From contig NZ_CP030843.1 of assembly GCF_003330725.1 (NCBI RefSeq), positions 124,001 to 188,000 on the forward strand: a stretch of 64,000 bases of DNA. The letters are read 5' to 3'. The stretch comes from Acidisarcina polymorpha (GTDB lineage: Bacteria; Acidobacteriota; Terriglobia; Terriglobales; Acidobacteriaceae). Each line of letters starts with the position of its first letter. The first letter of the stretch is position 1. The notes below the pieces were generated by a model. It had not been told where the DNA came from and made no database searches. It saw nothing but the letters and a program-made list of their open reading frames with translations. The position numbers and the translations under genes were made by a program. Positions 9,926-18,616 of the stretch are shown in pieces.

Positions 9926-10072
9926 CCCTTGCTCGCCAAGTCGTCGGGTGCATATCCATTTGTGTTCTTTGCCTCGATGATGGTGTTGCAGATCGTTGTG
10001 GTGCTGTTTGCATAGCCCGAAACCAAGGGTGTGTCGCTCCAACAGTTGCAGCGGGAGTTGGGAATCGAGTGA
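9926..10072 (+). pseudogene. MFS sugar porter, 3' part
   Basis: The reading frame gives AYPFVFFASMMVLQIVVVLF, then TAG (10013-10015) and PETKGVSLQQLQRELGIE to a TGA at 10070-10072. The last helix and PETKG signature mark the C-terminus of a sugar porter and complete the gene that begins at 8075. The segment for roughly helices 8 to 11 is absent. The TAG replaces the Tyr usual in F-Y-PETKG, a further inactivating change. Confidence 0.85.
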
Positions 10073-10108
10073 GTCGCAAGGGCTGTTCTATTGGTAGTAA
10101 TCTTTGAA

Positions 10109-10137
10109 CTTGATCAAGACTTATTGAGAACGCTCAA
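10109..10137. promoter_or_regulatory. Inverted repeats upstream of GH76
   Basis: Two short palindromes 12-40 bases before the GH76 ATG: CTTGATCAAG (10109-10118, perfect) and TTGAGAACGCTCAA (10124-10137, arms TTGAG/CTCAA). The second shares the AACGCT centre of the 4214 operator but its arms are one base closer on each side. Possibly a variant operator; untested. Confidence 0.35.
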
Positions 10138-10148
10138 GAGGTTCACGC

Positions 10149-11255
10149 ATGTTGACTCGCATTCAAAAATCCAGAGGTCGGTCATTTGTTTGACTCGCCA
10201 CCTCGCTTCTCCTTCTCTGCGTAGTGTCGAGCGGCGTCGCCTCGGCACAGGGCCCTTCTTATGGAGAACGGGCCTCTCTTGCGATAGGTACTCTTCAAAC
10301 TTGGTACGACCTTGACTCGGGCTTGTACAAAACGACAGGCTGGTGGAATTCCGCAAACGCTCTCACCGTTCTTGCCGACTTTGCACGCATTGCCAAATCG
10401 CGCAAATACGATTTCGTCTTTTCAAGTACACTCTCAACCGCGCAGAAAACCTCGCCGGGATTCATCAACAAGTATTACGACGACGAAGGTTGGTGGGCAC
10501 TCGCCTGGATTGATGTGTATGACCTCACCCATGATGAGCGCTACCTCGCTAGCGCCGCTTTGATCTTTGCGGACATGACGTACGGCTGGGATCAAACCTG
10601 CTCCGGTGGGATATGGTGGAGCAAAGATCGAAAGTACAAGAAGGCTATCGCAAACGAGTTGTTTCTCTCGGTCGCGGCACGGCTGGCCCTCCTGACCAGG
10701 GATCCTAGGCAGCGGACGACCTACTTGGCATGGGCCGATCGAGAGTGGCAATGGTTCGCCAATTCGGGCATGATCAATCCTCAACAGCTCGTAAACGACG
10801 GACTCACCGAATCATGTAAGAACAATCAGCGCACCGTGTGGACCTACAACCAAGGTTTGGGAGGGCTCGTCGCCTTGCACGCAGTCTCGGGTGATGCAGC
10901 TACTCTTTCTGAAGCCCACAGGATCGCCCGAGCCGCGTTGTCGTCCCTTACTGACCAGCAGGGTGTCCTTCACGACCCATGCGAACCGAAATGCGGCGGG
11001 GACGGCACGCAGTTCAAAGGTGTGTTCGCCCGAAATTTGCGAGCGCTCAATGAAGCCGACCCGAGGCCAGCTTATGACCGTTTCGTGAGGACGAATGCAG
11101 ACAGCATTTGGAATCAGGTGCGTCCACCGGATTACCACCTCTGTGAAGGCTGGTCGTCAACGTCGGGGACGCCTGACGCAAGCAGTCAAAGCTCAGCTTT
11201 AGATGTCTTGGTGACCGCAGCGAAACTGTCAGCTACGACGCGTGCAATTCAGTGA
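10149..11255 (+). CDS. GH76 endo-alpha-1,6-mannanase, stop codon in signal peptide
   Basis: Glycoside hydrolase family 76, which cuts the alpha-1,6-mannan backbone. The mature domain is intact: INKYYDDEGWWALAWIDVYD contains the catalytic Asp-Asp pair, with GWWNSANALTVLADF, CSGGIWWSKDRKYKKAIANE and VWTYNQGLGGLVAL as further family blocks. The natural start is the ATG at 10149 (MLTRIQKSRGRSFV), but codon 15 is TGA (10191-10193) inside the signal peptide, just before LATSLLLLCVVSSGVASAQ. The next in-frame start, GTG 10224, keeps only eight residues ahead of the AQ cleavage site and would not be exported normally. It is a recent pseudogene, a sequencing error or a read-through case; CGA to TGA is one transition. 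Confidence 0.88.
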
Positions 11256-11432
11256 AGAAGTGGGGCAAGGAAGAAGCCACTCTAGCTAATTGTTCAGGGT
11301 GGCAACGACATTCTCCTTCAGCTCGTCAGGGAGTTCGGGAGCTACGCTTGTTGAACTCGCTCTTTGATGACCGTTTTTAGGTGAACGGTAGGTGAGGCGT
11401 TGGTCTTCTAAACATCGACCGATACCTGTCGC

Positions 11433-11444
11433 GTAAAGCGTTAC
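11433..11444. promoter_or_regulatory. Possible autoregulatory operator of the LacI gene
   Basis: GTAAAGCGTTAC is an inverted repeat (GTAA-N4-GTTAC type) about 60 bases upstream of the LacI start. It has the central CG usual for LacI-family sites but differs from the 4214 operator. Weak evidence. Confidence 0.3.
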
Positions 11445-11504
11445 CACGCGGCCCAATCCCACTGGGCGGGTCATCTAGGATAGGCTTATACCTACAGAAC
11501 ACTT

Positions 11505-12560
11505 ATGACCGCAACGCAAAATCGAAATGCCCCTACCCTCGTTGATGTTGCCCGAGAGGCAGGTGTGTCTCTAAAGACTGCTTCGCGCGTACTCAACGGA
11601 GCTTCCTCCGTCAAAGAAGACAAAACGAGCAAGGTTCGTGAGGCCATGGCTCGTCTTGGATACCGTCCGAATGAGTTGGCCCGGGGCTTGAAAGCACGCA
11701 AATCCGCAGCTATCGGAATGATTGTTGCAAATTTGTCCGATCCGTTTACCGCCAGCGCCGTTAAAGCTGTCCAGGAGGTCGCCCGGGCCAACGGACATGT
11801 GGTTATCCTGGCAAGCTCCGGAGGCTATCTTGATGTCGAGCGTTCCGAGATCGAGAGTCTTGTTGGCCGACAAATCGACGGTCTGATCATTGCTCCCGCT
11901 GACGGCCGGTCTGACAATTTTAGTGACGTGATTCCCCCTGAGCTGAAAGTTGTAACTTTCGACCAGCCCGTCAAAAACTCCCCTTTCGACGTCGTTAAGA
12001 TTGCCAATCGCCGCAGCGCTAAAGAAGCGACTCAACATCTGTTGGGTCATGGTTTTCAACGAATCGTTGCGATTGGGGCCCGTCCGCATTTATACACTTG
12101 CTCCGAACGTCTGGCTGGTTATTGCGATGCTATCAGCAACGCTTCACTGGAACCACGAATGTGTTCAGTTGAACATGAAATGGCGTTGACCAGCGAATGG
12201 CTCTCGGATTCCGTCTTCAAGAAGCATAAAGCGGACGCAATCATCCCGATGAACTGGGTTTGCACAATGCTTACGCTACGCGGTCTGCGAGTTCTTGGAA
12301 AAGAACCTGGGCGCGATGTTCCCATACTTTCCTTCGATGATTTCGACTTGGCGGATATGCTCTCACCTAGCATATCCGCCGTCCGTCAACCTGCTGCGCA
12401 ATTTGGCTATGAGGCGGCCAGACTGCTGTTTAACCGGCTCAATGGGCAAGCGTCGGAAAAGCGCGCATCGATTGTACTGTCGACCGAGCTCATCTTACGT
12501 GAGTCTTGCGGTTGCAACCTATCTGGCCGCCGTCATCCTGCCACGAGACCTCGACGATAA
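11505..12560 (+). CDS. LacI-family transcriptional regulator of the mannan locus
   Basis: A 351-residue LacI/GalR regulator. The N-terminal HTH (TLVDVAREAGVSLKTASRVL, residues about 11-31) and hinge helix (GYRPNELARGLKARKS) precede a periplasmic-binding-protein-like effector domain (IGMIVANLSDPF, IDGLIIAP, ILSFDDFDLADML). It ends in an unusual Cys-rich and basic tail (ESCGCNLSGRRHPATRPRR); LacI members often stop near ESCG. It lies between GH76 and the ROK kinase, so it probably represses the mannan genes through the TTGACAACGCTGTCAA sites. The inducer, probably a manno-oligosaccharide or phosphorylated mannose, is inferred. Confidence 0.93.
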   Translation: MTATQNRNAPTLVDVAREAGVSLKTASRVLNGASSVKEDKTSKVREAMARLGYRPNELARGLKARKSAAIGMIVANLSDPFTASAVKAVQEVARANGHVVILASSGGYLDVERSEIESLVGRQIDGLIIAPADGRSDNFSDVIPPELKVVTFDQPVKNSPFDVVKIANRRSAKEATQHLLGHGFQRIVAIGARPHLYTCSERLAGYCDAISNASLEPRMCSVEHEMALTSEWLSDSVFKKHKADAIIPMNWVCTMLTLRGLRVLGKEPGRDVPILSFDDFDLADMLSPSISAVRQPAAQFGYEAARLLFNRLNGQASEKRASIVLSTELILRESCGCNLSGRRHPATRPRR

Positions 12561-12589
12561 CGTTCGTTTCTAATCATGGTCAGTTTCGT

Positions 12590-13090
12590 GTGCATCGCCG
12601 GGCGATTGGGCCTCAATGCGTACTGCGCGGAATTCCGAACAACATGATGAGGAACAGGCTCGCCGAACCGCCGCGATTGCCAGTTGCCGGGCCCCTCGCT
12701 CGTCTCCTAGTTGCAATTCGGCGATGACGAAGTTCGAGGAGTGAGCAGCAAAATGCCGATCACGATGTTCACCTGGAACATGCCCAGCCGCCGACCTCGC
12801 CAATAGCCGAGCTGTCTTCCTCAATGTACACGGGACCTAAACCGAGAATCCCGACTCCAAGCCGCCTTAAACGCGCGACCGGCAGAGTATACAAGTTTCA
12901 TACAAATCCCAAAAGCGCATATAGAACGGCAATTACTCGATGTGCCGCCAAACTTCTCGCCAGTCGCCCCGGCCGAGAGCTGCGACGGAGTCGGCGAGTA
13001 CGCCTGGGCCAGTTTGTGCTTTGCGCTCGTGATCGCCGCGGTATCGAAACTGAACCGCAGCCGCCCATCGCGTCAACCGCCTTACCGTTG
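12590..13090 (-). pseudogene. Second MFS sugar porter, heavily eroded
   Basis: No long frame exists, but minus-strand pieces match a sugar porter in order: FSFDTAAIT (compare LFGFDTAVI), GATGEKFGG, RRLGVGILGLGPVYIEE, GRLGMFQVNIVIGILLAHSSNFVIAELQLG and LFGIPRS, in at least three frames. It resembles the porter at 8075-9108 and preserves CAG (Gln) where that copy has TAG. The C-terminal half is missing. It is a decayed paralog between the LacI and ROK genes. Confidence 0.7.
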
Positions 13091-13122
13091 GATAGTATCG
13101 ATTGATCTTCAAGTCCGGTCCT

Positions 13123-14136
13123 TCATCCAGAACTGCCCTGCATCAAAGGCAACAAGCAGGCCCCGAGTAATCCTGCATCCGCGCCCAATTCGGCGCGCAC
13201 CACATGTGTCTTTCGAGGAGATCGCAAACGCGAGTCGTCCTCAGTCGGCGCGTTCATGCGGTAGACGTAGCTGCGCATGCGCAACTCCACCGTCATCTGC
13301 GGAGCAAAAAGATCCCAGGCCGCCGACACTCCGCCGCCGATCACATAGAGCGGCAGGTTCAAAGTGTTCACCAATGCTCCAAGACCGATTCCCAAAGCCG
13401 TGCCGACACGCGCGAAGACGGCGAGTGCCGCAGCGTCTCCTGCGGTTGCACTTTCGGCGATGTGCCGCGCTGTCAGAATTGACGATTCGTCCGAGTCATT
13501 TGCGTCGGAGCCTCGCGATTCTTTGGCCATGCGCTTCAAACCCGTTGCTGACGCGTAGAGCTCCAGGCAGCCCCGGCTTCCGCATGGGCAAGGTTCCCCC
13601 TCAGGATCCACGCTATTGTGGCCTGCCTCTCCGCCCATCCCGTTGTGGCCGTTCCACACTTTGCCGTCGAGGATAATTCCATTGCCGACGCCCGTGCCCA
13701 ACGTCAGCATGCAGAGCGATTGCGCCCCATAGGTCTTTCCGGAACCTAGACGAAATTCGGCCAGCGCCGCTAGGTTCGCATCGGACTCGATGATTGCCGG
13801 AACACCGACCCGAAGCTCGACTGCTCGGCGTAGATTGTATCCGTTGAAGCCAGGCAAGTTTGGAGGATTGCGCAAGATACCATCCGGCAGCTCCAGCGGT
13901 CCCGGAGTGCCGATGCCCAAACCGGCAAAGTTGCCTCCATGACCATGCTTGCTCAAGAGCTTCCGGATCGCCCCGCTCATGTCGTCGGCTACCGCATCCG
14001 GTCCGTCCTCCACACGAGTGGGCAGGACGATGCTGTCCGCAATCATTCCATTTGGTGTCGACTCCTCTTTATAAGTGGCGATGCGAAGGTTAGTACCGCC
14101 GAGATCCACTCCGATCGCGTAACGTTCCAAAGTCAA
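13123..14136 (-). CDS. ROK-family sugar kinase (glucokinase/mannokinase type)
   Basis: A cytoplasmic ROK kinase that phosphorylates a hexose after import. The N-terminal phosphate-binding motif is YAIGVDLGGTNLRIATY. LGIGTPGPL, the catalytic region IIESDANLAALAEFRLG and the ROK zinc site CPCGSRGCLELYAS follow, then the second nucleotide motif LYVIGGGVSAAWDL. I chose the TTG at 14134-14136 because AGGAG (14148-14144) sits seven bases upstream, giving 337 residues; ATG 14166 and longer starts are possible. Context suggests mannose or glucose as substrate. Confidence 0.9.
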   Translation of the reverse strand: MTLERYAIGVDLGGTNLRIATYKEESTPNGMIADSIVLPTRVEDGPDAVADDMSGAIRKLLSKHGHGGNFAGLGIGTPGPLELPDGILRNPPNLPGFNGYNLRRAVELRVGVPAIIESDANLAALAEFRLGSGKTYGAQSLCMLTLGTGVGNGIILDGKVWNGHNGMGGEAGHNSVDPEGEPCPCGSRGCLELYASATGLKRMAKESRGSDANDSDESSILTARHIAESATAGDAAALAVFARVGTALGIGLGALVNTLNLPLYVIGGGVSAAWDLFAPQMTVELRMRSYVYRMNAPTEDDSRLRSPRKTHVVRAELGADAGLLGACLLPLMQGSSG

Positions 14137-14545
14137 GTGAATACTCCTGGGAGTTGCATTTCTCATTACCAAATCGCAGACTTCTTTATATTCGACAGCT
14201 CGTGGCGGCATCCATTCCGTGCACGCGATGTGACTTGAATGAGAGCAAGCGCCTTTGATAACGAAAAGTCTCGGCAATTGCATCTCGCCATGCCGATTCA
14301 AGTCAAATGCATGAAAGATCAATATCACGTTCTGAAGCTAGGCCTTGTGCAGACCAGGAGACGTCCCGCGCGGACACCACTAGTCAATCGTAAAGGGCTC
14401 TCCATCAACGTAACCTGGGCGCTCCCGGAACTCGCACAAATATATCGATATAACTCGTTTTAGACCTACTCCGTCTGACACACAAAAGAAGAATTTCGGT
14501 TTCGAGACACCATCTTCCCTGGTCGCTTGCCACGACTGGCAGCAC
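14137..14545. other. Intergenic, no gene recognised
   Basis: About 400 bases between the ROK gene and the MFS gene end. Short frames on both strands show no family resemblance. I see no clear terminator. Confidence 0.5.
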
Positions 14546-15820
14546 CTACCCGCTCCTCTCCCTATCTTGAACCGAAGCCACAGCACCTAAAACAGTATCC
14601 CGCGTTTCCGGATACCACAGCCATATCACCGCAATCTGAAGGGCCATCATCAACGCAAACAGGTAGAAGGTTCGCACCGATGAGGCATGTTGCATAATTG
14701 GGTAGACCAGAACGAGAAGAGCGTTAGCAATCCAATGCACCGAGGAGCCGTATCCTTGACCAGCACCGCGTATTCCTGGTGGAAACAATTCACTTAGATA
14801 TACCCAAACCACAGTTCCCTGGGAAAACGCGAAGAAGGCGTTGTATACAGCAAAGATGGAGAGATACCACAACGCCGCCAGATGTCGCGGGATGGCAAGA
14901 CCCAGGCCGATGAGGCATAAGGCCATCCCAGCTGCTCCTATGAACAAGAGCGGCTTGCGCCCCAATTTATCAACAAAGGCCATACCAAGCGTGGTTGTTA
15001 CCAGGCTAAGGCAGGAAATCAGCACTGAATACGTATGCCCCGAGAACAAACCAATGCCCGCACTGGCGAGAATATCCAGCATGTACAGCAAGAGGATATT
15101 GACACCAGAGAGTTGATTAAAGATGGCGATGCTCGTTGCCAACAGGATCGAACGTGTGTTTCTCCGCTGAAACAACCTTTCTCGATTTGAGGGTCTGACG
15201 GCGTCTCCCAAATAAATGACATGAGAAGCTTCAGTTTGGACGTCCTGGACTGGAACATTGATTGGTTCTAGCGTCTTCAAACGCAGCAAGAAGAACAGAA
15301 CGACGGCGGGGAACGATCCCATTCCGAGACACCACCTCCACGCTATATCAGCAGGAACTAAGTGTGCGACCGATGACCCGATGCAAAAGGCAACCAACAC
15401 TCCCGCCCCAATCTCAAGCTGGAACATGCTGACGACTCGACCGCGCTGACCAATTGGAGCCGCTTCAGAAAGATAGAGTGGGCAACCAACTGTAAAACCC
15501 CCTATAGCCGTTCCGCAGAGGAATCTCATAACGAGAAGACAAATCCACTCCTCAGAGACCGGCAGACTGATTCCGAACGTCGCAACCGCGTAGAGGATAG
15601 CGCACCATGCAATCAAATTTCGTGCTCTTACCCTATCTGCAGCCCGCCCCCCGAGGAGCGACCCGAAGATGGTGCCCCATAAGGAAATCGAAATGGTCAA
15701 TCCAAAAGCGGCAGAAGAAAGGCCAAAATGACCCCTGAGACTCTGGGTTGAAGAGGACAGTGCTCCGAGGTCATACCCGAAGACAAACCCACCCAGTGAA
15801 CCAACGAAGGCAGCCGTCAT
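14546..15820 (-). CDS. MFS sugar porter, intact
   Basis: A 424-residue inner-membrane sugar porter with 12 predicted helices. Signatures: GSLGGFVFGYDLGALS (helix 1), GGRAADRVRARN (loop 2-3), GGFTVGCPLYLSEAAPIGQRGR, FNQLSGVNILLLYMLDIL (helix 7), VDKLGRKPLLFIGAAGMA (loop 8-9) and C-terminal YPETRDTV. It is the only complete sugar porter in this locus, the other two being broken, so it may carry uptake alone. The ATG at 15820 lacks a Shine-Dalgarno sequence, and the N-terminus before helix 1 is very short; an in-frame TAA (15866-15868) limits extension. Confidence 0.9.
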   Translation of the reverse strand: MTAAFVGSLGGFVFGYDLGALSSSTQSLRGHFGLSSAAFGLTISISLWGTIFGSLLGGRAADRVRARNLIAWCAILYAVATFGISLPVSEEWICLLVMRFLCGTAIGGFTVGCPLYLSEAAPIGQRGRVVSMFQLEIGAGVLVAFCIGSSVAHLVPADIAWRWCLGMGSFPAVVLFFLLRLKTLEPINVPVQDVQTEASHVIYLGDAVRPSNRERLFQRRNTRSILLATSIAIFNQLSGVNILLLYMLDILASAGIGLFSGHTYSVLISCLSLVTTTLGMAFVDKLGRKPLLFIGAAGMALCLIGLGLAIPRHLAALWYLSIFAVYNAFFAFSQGTVVWVYLSELFPPGIRGAGQGYGSSVHWIANALLVLVYPIMQHASSVRTFYLFALMMALQIAVIWLWYPETRDTVLGAVASVQDRERSG

Positions 15821-16353
15821 TAGGCGCTTATTAATTTGAAGTCCCTCGATCGGACGGAATCCTTGTTACAAGGGGATATGCCTCACCGCCCGAGCTCACA
15901 TGGGTATAATCCCCCGGAAACTGGATTGCCTCTGGGGATCGCCAACATGCAAGTAAGACAGTTCGCAAAGTGAGTATGATCCTTCCTGAGGATACAAAGA
16001 ACTTCGAAGGATTGCCGGCGCAGAACCACCGGTAACGCACCGCGTGCCGCACTCTACGGCGACTTCGGACGGCAGCGCGTTGTACTTTTGATAGGTGATG
16101 CTCGGCCTCAATTCCGGCGGACCAGCTCGTTTGCATTATAGGGAGGAACGACGCTGGCGTTGTCGGAGTCATTAGAGAAAACGATGATCTTTCGGCACCG
16201 CGCGCGAACTCCCCTGCCGAAAGCATCTGTGAGGTCTGAGCTTCAAATTCCGCGATTCGCGACATGATTTGAAAAGAGAGGGAGCCTAAACTCCCTCTTT
16301 GGGAGGTAAAAACTGACTTCGAAAAGACAGCCAATGAAGTGATGGTAGTGTTT
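15821..16353. other. Long leader or gene remnant upstream of the MFS porter
   Basis: About 530 bases separate the operator at 16354 from the porter start. A minus-strand frame fills most of it but starts inside the operator, is Arg/Ser-rich and resembles no family I know, so I do not call a gene. Either a decayed gene once lay first in this operon or the porter has a long leader. Confidence 0.4.
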
Positions 16354-16371
16354 GATGACAACGCTGTCAAT
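16354..16371. promoter_or_regulatory. Putative LacI-family operator upstream of the MFS porter
   Basis: TGACAACGCTGTCA matches the 4214-4231 operator over 15 of its central 16 bases. On the minus strand TTGACA (16370-16365), 17 bases, then TACCAT (16347-16342) forms a plausible promoter toward the porter. The same operator-on-minus-35 design occurs at 4214. Confidence 0.65.
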
Positions 16372-16618
16372 TGGTCAAATACTTATTCGATCAGCCTTTT
16401 TTTGACCTGTAACGCGCCCAAGGGCTCTGTTGATGATGAGATACGCCGCGTTCCTGTCCTGATAAGTTTCTCGGCTTCGAAGAGCCATTTGCAACATCAG
16501 GTTTCAGGTCCGCCGTTTGACTGTTCTTCATCCTGACTATTCCGGTGCAGACCTCGGTGGGTGAGCTTTAGATATCAAAAGCTACGGTGAAGTGGTGCGA
16601 ACGCCTTTTGGTGCCTGA

Positions 16619-17650
16619 TTATGAGGCCATCGGTGCGGGGAATGCTCGATACTCGTTACCGCTCGACAACACAGCCCACGCGATTCGGGCGAGTTTGTTC
16701 GCTACGGCCACAACCAGGACATTTCTTGGAGCCCTTGCCTCGAGCGCGCTCATCCATTGGCCCATCTGAACGCGGTCTCGCTTAGAATTCAGGACGACAG
16801 AGCGTGCTCCGTGGATCAGGATCTTCCGCAGGTACTGGTTGCCGCGCTTACTTATCCCAAGCAACATTGCCTTACCGCCGGTTGAGTGCTGTCTTGGCAC
16901 CCGACCCATCCACGCTGCGAACTCGCGTCCTTTGTGAAAGGCCGCACCGTTGCCGATCGCTGCAACGATGGCGGTTGCAATCAGCGGACCGATGCCGGGT
17001 ATCTCTCGTAGCCGCCGACATGCTTCGTCACTTGAAGCAATTTGCTCTACCTCAAGGTTCAGCAGATCGAGTTGCTGCTCCAGTTCCTTCCACTCCTCCC
17101 ACAGAGAAGAGAGCAGATTACGCATGCGCGGGGTGATATTCTCGTCCGCATTCTCCAGCACATCGGGCATCCGCTCGCGTAGACGAATCGGACTCTTCGC
17201 GAAGACCACACCACGCTCCAGAAGAAAGGCCCGTATTTGGTTGATCACAGCGGTTTTTCGAGCTATGAGACGATCCCGCACACGGTGCAGTGCCTGAAGA
17301 TCAAGCTGATCATCTGTTTTGATCGGAACGAAACGCATGTTCTTGCGATCGACCGCCTCAGCAATCGCTTCTGCATCGAGGAAGTCGTTCTTATTGGACT
17401 TGACGAATGGCTTTACAAACTGAGCTGGGATCAGCTTTACATCGTGGCCCTGCGCTCGCAATGCTCGGCTTAGGAAGTGCGCGCCGGAGCATGCTTCCAT
17501 CCCAATTAGAGAGGTCTGTAGGTTGGCTGTGAAGGTAATCAGCTGCTTCTGCGTAAACTTCTTTTTGAGCAGCACCTTGCCGTCATCGCTCAGTGCCACC
17601 AGGTGAAAGGTCGTTTTGCCAAGATCGATGCCAATCGAACGAATCTGCAT
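16619..17650 (-). CDS. IS110-family transposase
   Basis: Intact 343-residue IS110-type transposase. The N-terminal DEDD domain starts IRSIGIDLGKTTFHLVAL, followed by GMEACSGAHFLSRAL and KNDFLDAEAIAEA. The C-terminal transposase-20 part has LREIPGIGPLIATAIVAAIG and GRVPRQHSTGGKAMLLGISK with the conserved serine region. ATG 17650 has a strong AGGAGG nine bases upstream. IS110 elements use a bridge RNA from their non-coding end and leave no ordinary inverted repeats. The bases just outside this gene (16433-16618 or 17651-17774) are where such an RNA would be encoded. Confidence 0.92.
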   Translation of the reverse strand: MQIRSIGIDLGKTTFHLVALSDDGKVLLKKKFTQKQLITFTANLQTSLIGMEACSGAHFLSRALRAQGHDVKLIPAQFVKPFVKSNKNDFLDAEAIAEAVDRKNMRFVPIKTDDQLDLQALHRVRDRLIARKTAVINQIRAFLLERGVVFAKSPIRLRERMPDVLENADENITPRMRNLLSSLWEEWKELEQQLDLLNLEVEQIASSDEACRRLREIPGIGPLIATAIVAAIGNGAAFHKGREFAAWMGRVPRQHSTGGKAMLLGISKRGNQYLRKILIHGARSVVLNSKRDRVQMGQWMSALEARAPRNVLVVAVANKLARIAWAVLSSGNEYRAFPAPMAS

Positions 17651-17774
17651 GTCGATGATCCTCCTTGAACCTGCCAACAAGATCACTCATCCTCAACGGA
17701 AGATCAAGCGGCGGACCATCTCATTAGTTTTTGATGTGTCGTGAGAATGAGCTGAACGCGAGCGGAGCTTAGAC

Positions 17775-18554
17775 ATGTCAGATTTTAAATGGCGTCAATT
17801 TGAAGGAGCGGTCCTTTGGGCGGTGCGCTGGTACTGTCGGTATGGCATCAGCTATCCGGACATCGAGCAGATGATGGGCGAACGTGGCGTGAGCGTCGAT
17901 CATTCCACCATCTACCGCTGGGTTCAAAGGTATGCGCCTGAGATAGAGAAACGGCTGCGCTGGCAGTGGCGGCGCCCACAATCCACGAGCTGGCGAGTCG
18001 ATGAGACGTACGTGAAAGTTCGCGGCCAGTGGACCTATCTCTACCGGGCGTTGGACAAGCAGGGGGAAACGATCGATTTCTATCTTTCGCCAACACGGAA
18101 CGCCAAAGCGGCTAAACGCTTCCTCGGCAAGGCCCTGAACGGTTTGAAGGACTGAAGGACTGGGAGAAGCCAATGGTGATCAATACGGACAAAGCGACGG
18201 CCTATGGTGTTGCGATCTCAGAACTGAAGAACTGAAGGCCGAAGGCAAATGTCCTCAGACAACGATGCATCGACAGGTCAAGTACTTGAACAACGTCATC
18301 GAGGCCGATCATGGCAAGCTGAAGCAACTCATCCGTCCAGTACGAGGTTTTAAGACACTGAAGACTGCTTATGCGACGATCAGAGGGTTTGAGGTAATGC
18401 GTGCCTACGGAAGGGCCAGGCGGCAGTCTTCAATCTCACGCGTGACATCTGCGGCGAGGTGCGCATCGTCGAACGCGGTTTCGGCATTGGCGCTTGTGCT
18501 CCCGCGGAGGCCGTTGCGCTCATCGATGAAAAACCCACACTTCAGACTGCTTGA
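17775..18554 (+). pseudogene. IS6-family transposase, frameshifted
   Basis: Second IS6-type transposase. GISYPDIEQMMGERGVSVDH and SWRVDETYVKVRGQWTYLYR are intact up to a TGA at 18153-18155. A repeat of GGACTGAAGGACTGGGAG and GAACTGAAGAACTGAAGG shows small tandem duplications at the breaks. The frame resumes with MVINTDKATAYG and MHRQVKYLNNVIEADHGKLK, then shifts again near 18415 to AVFNLTRDICGEVRIVERGF and ends at 18554. It is inactive. Confidence 0.85.
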
Positions 18555-18616
18555 CCCACGGCGGGGAAACGCCTCGAACGCTCTGCGTCTTGACTTTAAT
18601 CTTGCAACAGAGCCCC

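Larger units (their letters stand above)
16422..18614. mobile_element. Probable IS6-family element interrupted by IS110
   Basis: GGGCTCTGTTG at 16422-16432 and its exact complement CAACAGAGCCC at 18604-18614 resemble IS6-family ends and enclose a broken IS6 transposase (17775-18554) plus an IS110 gene (16619-17650). The 2.2 kb span is far above about 0.8 kb for an IS6 element. Insertion of IS110 between the left end and the transposase explains the excess. No 8-base target repeat is visible and the IS110 edges are not defined. Confidence 0.5.

Noticed and set aside
15831-16370. 179-codon minus-strand frame as a gene
   Set aside because: Starts inside the operator, Arg/Ser-rich, no family resemblance; kept only as an unresolved leader.
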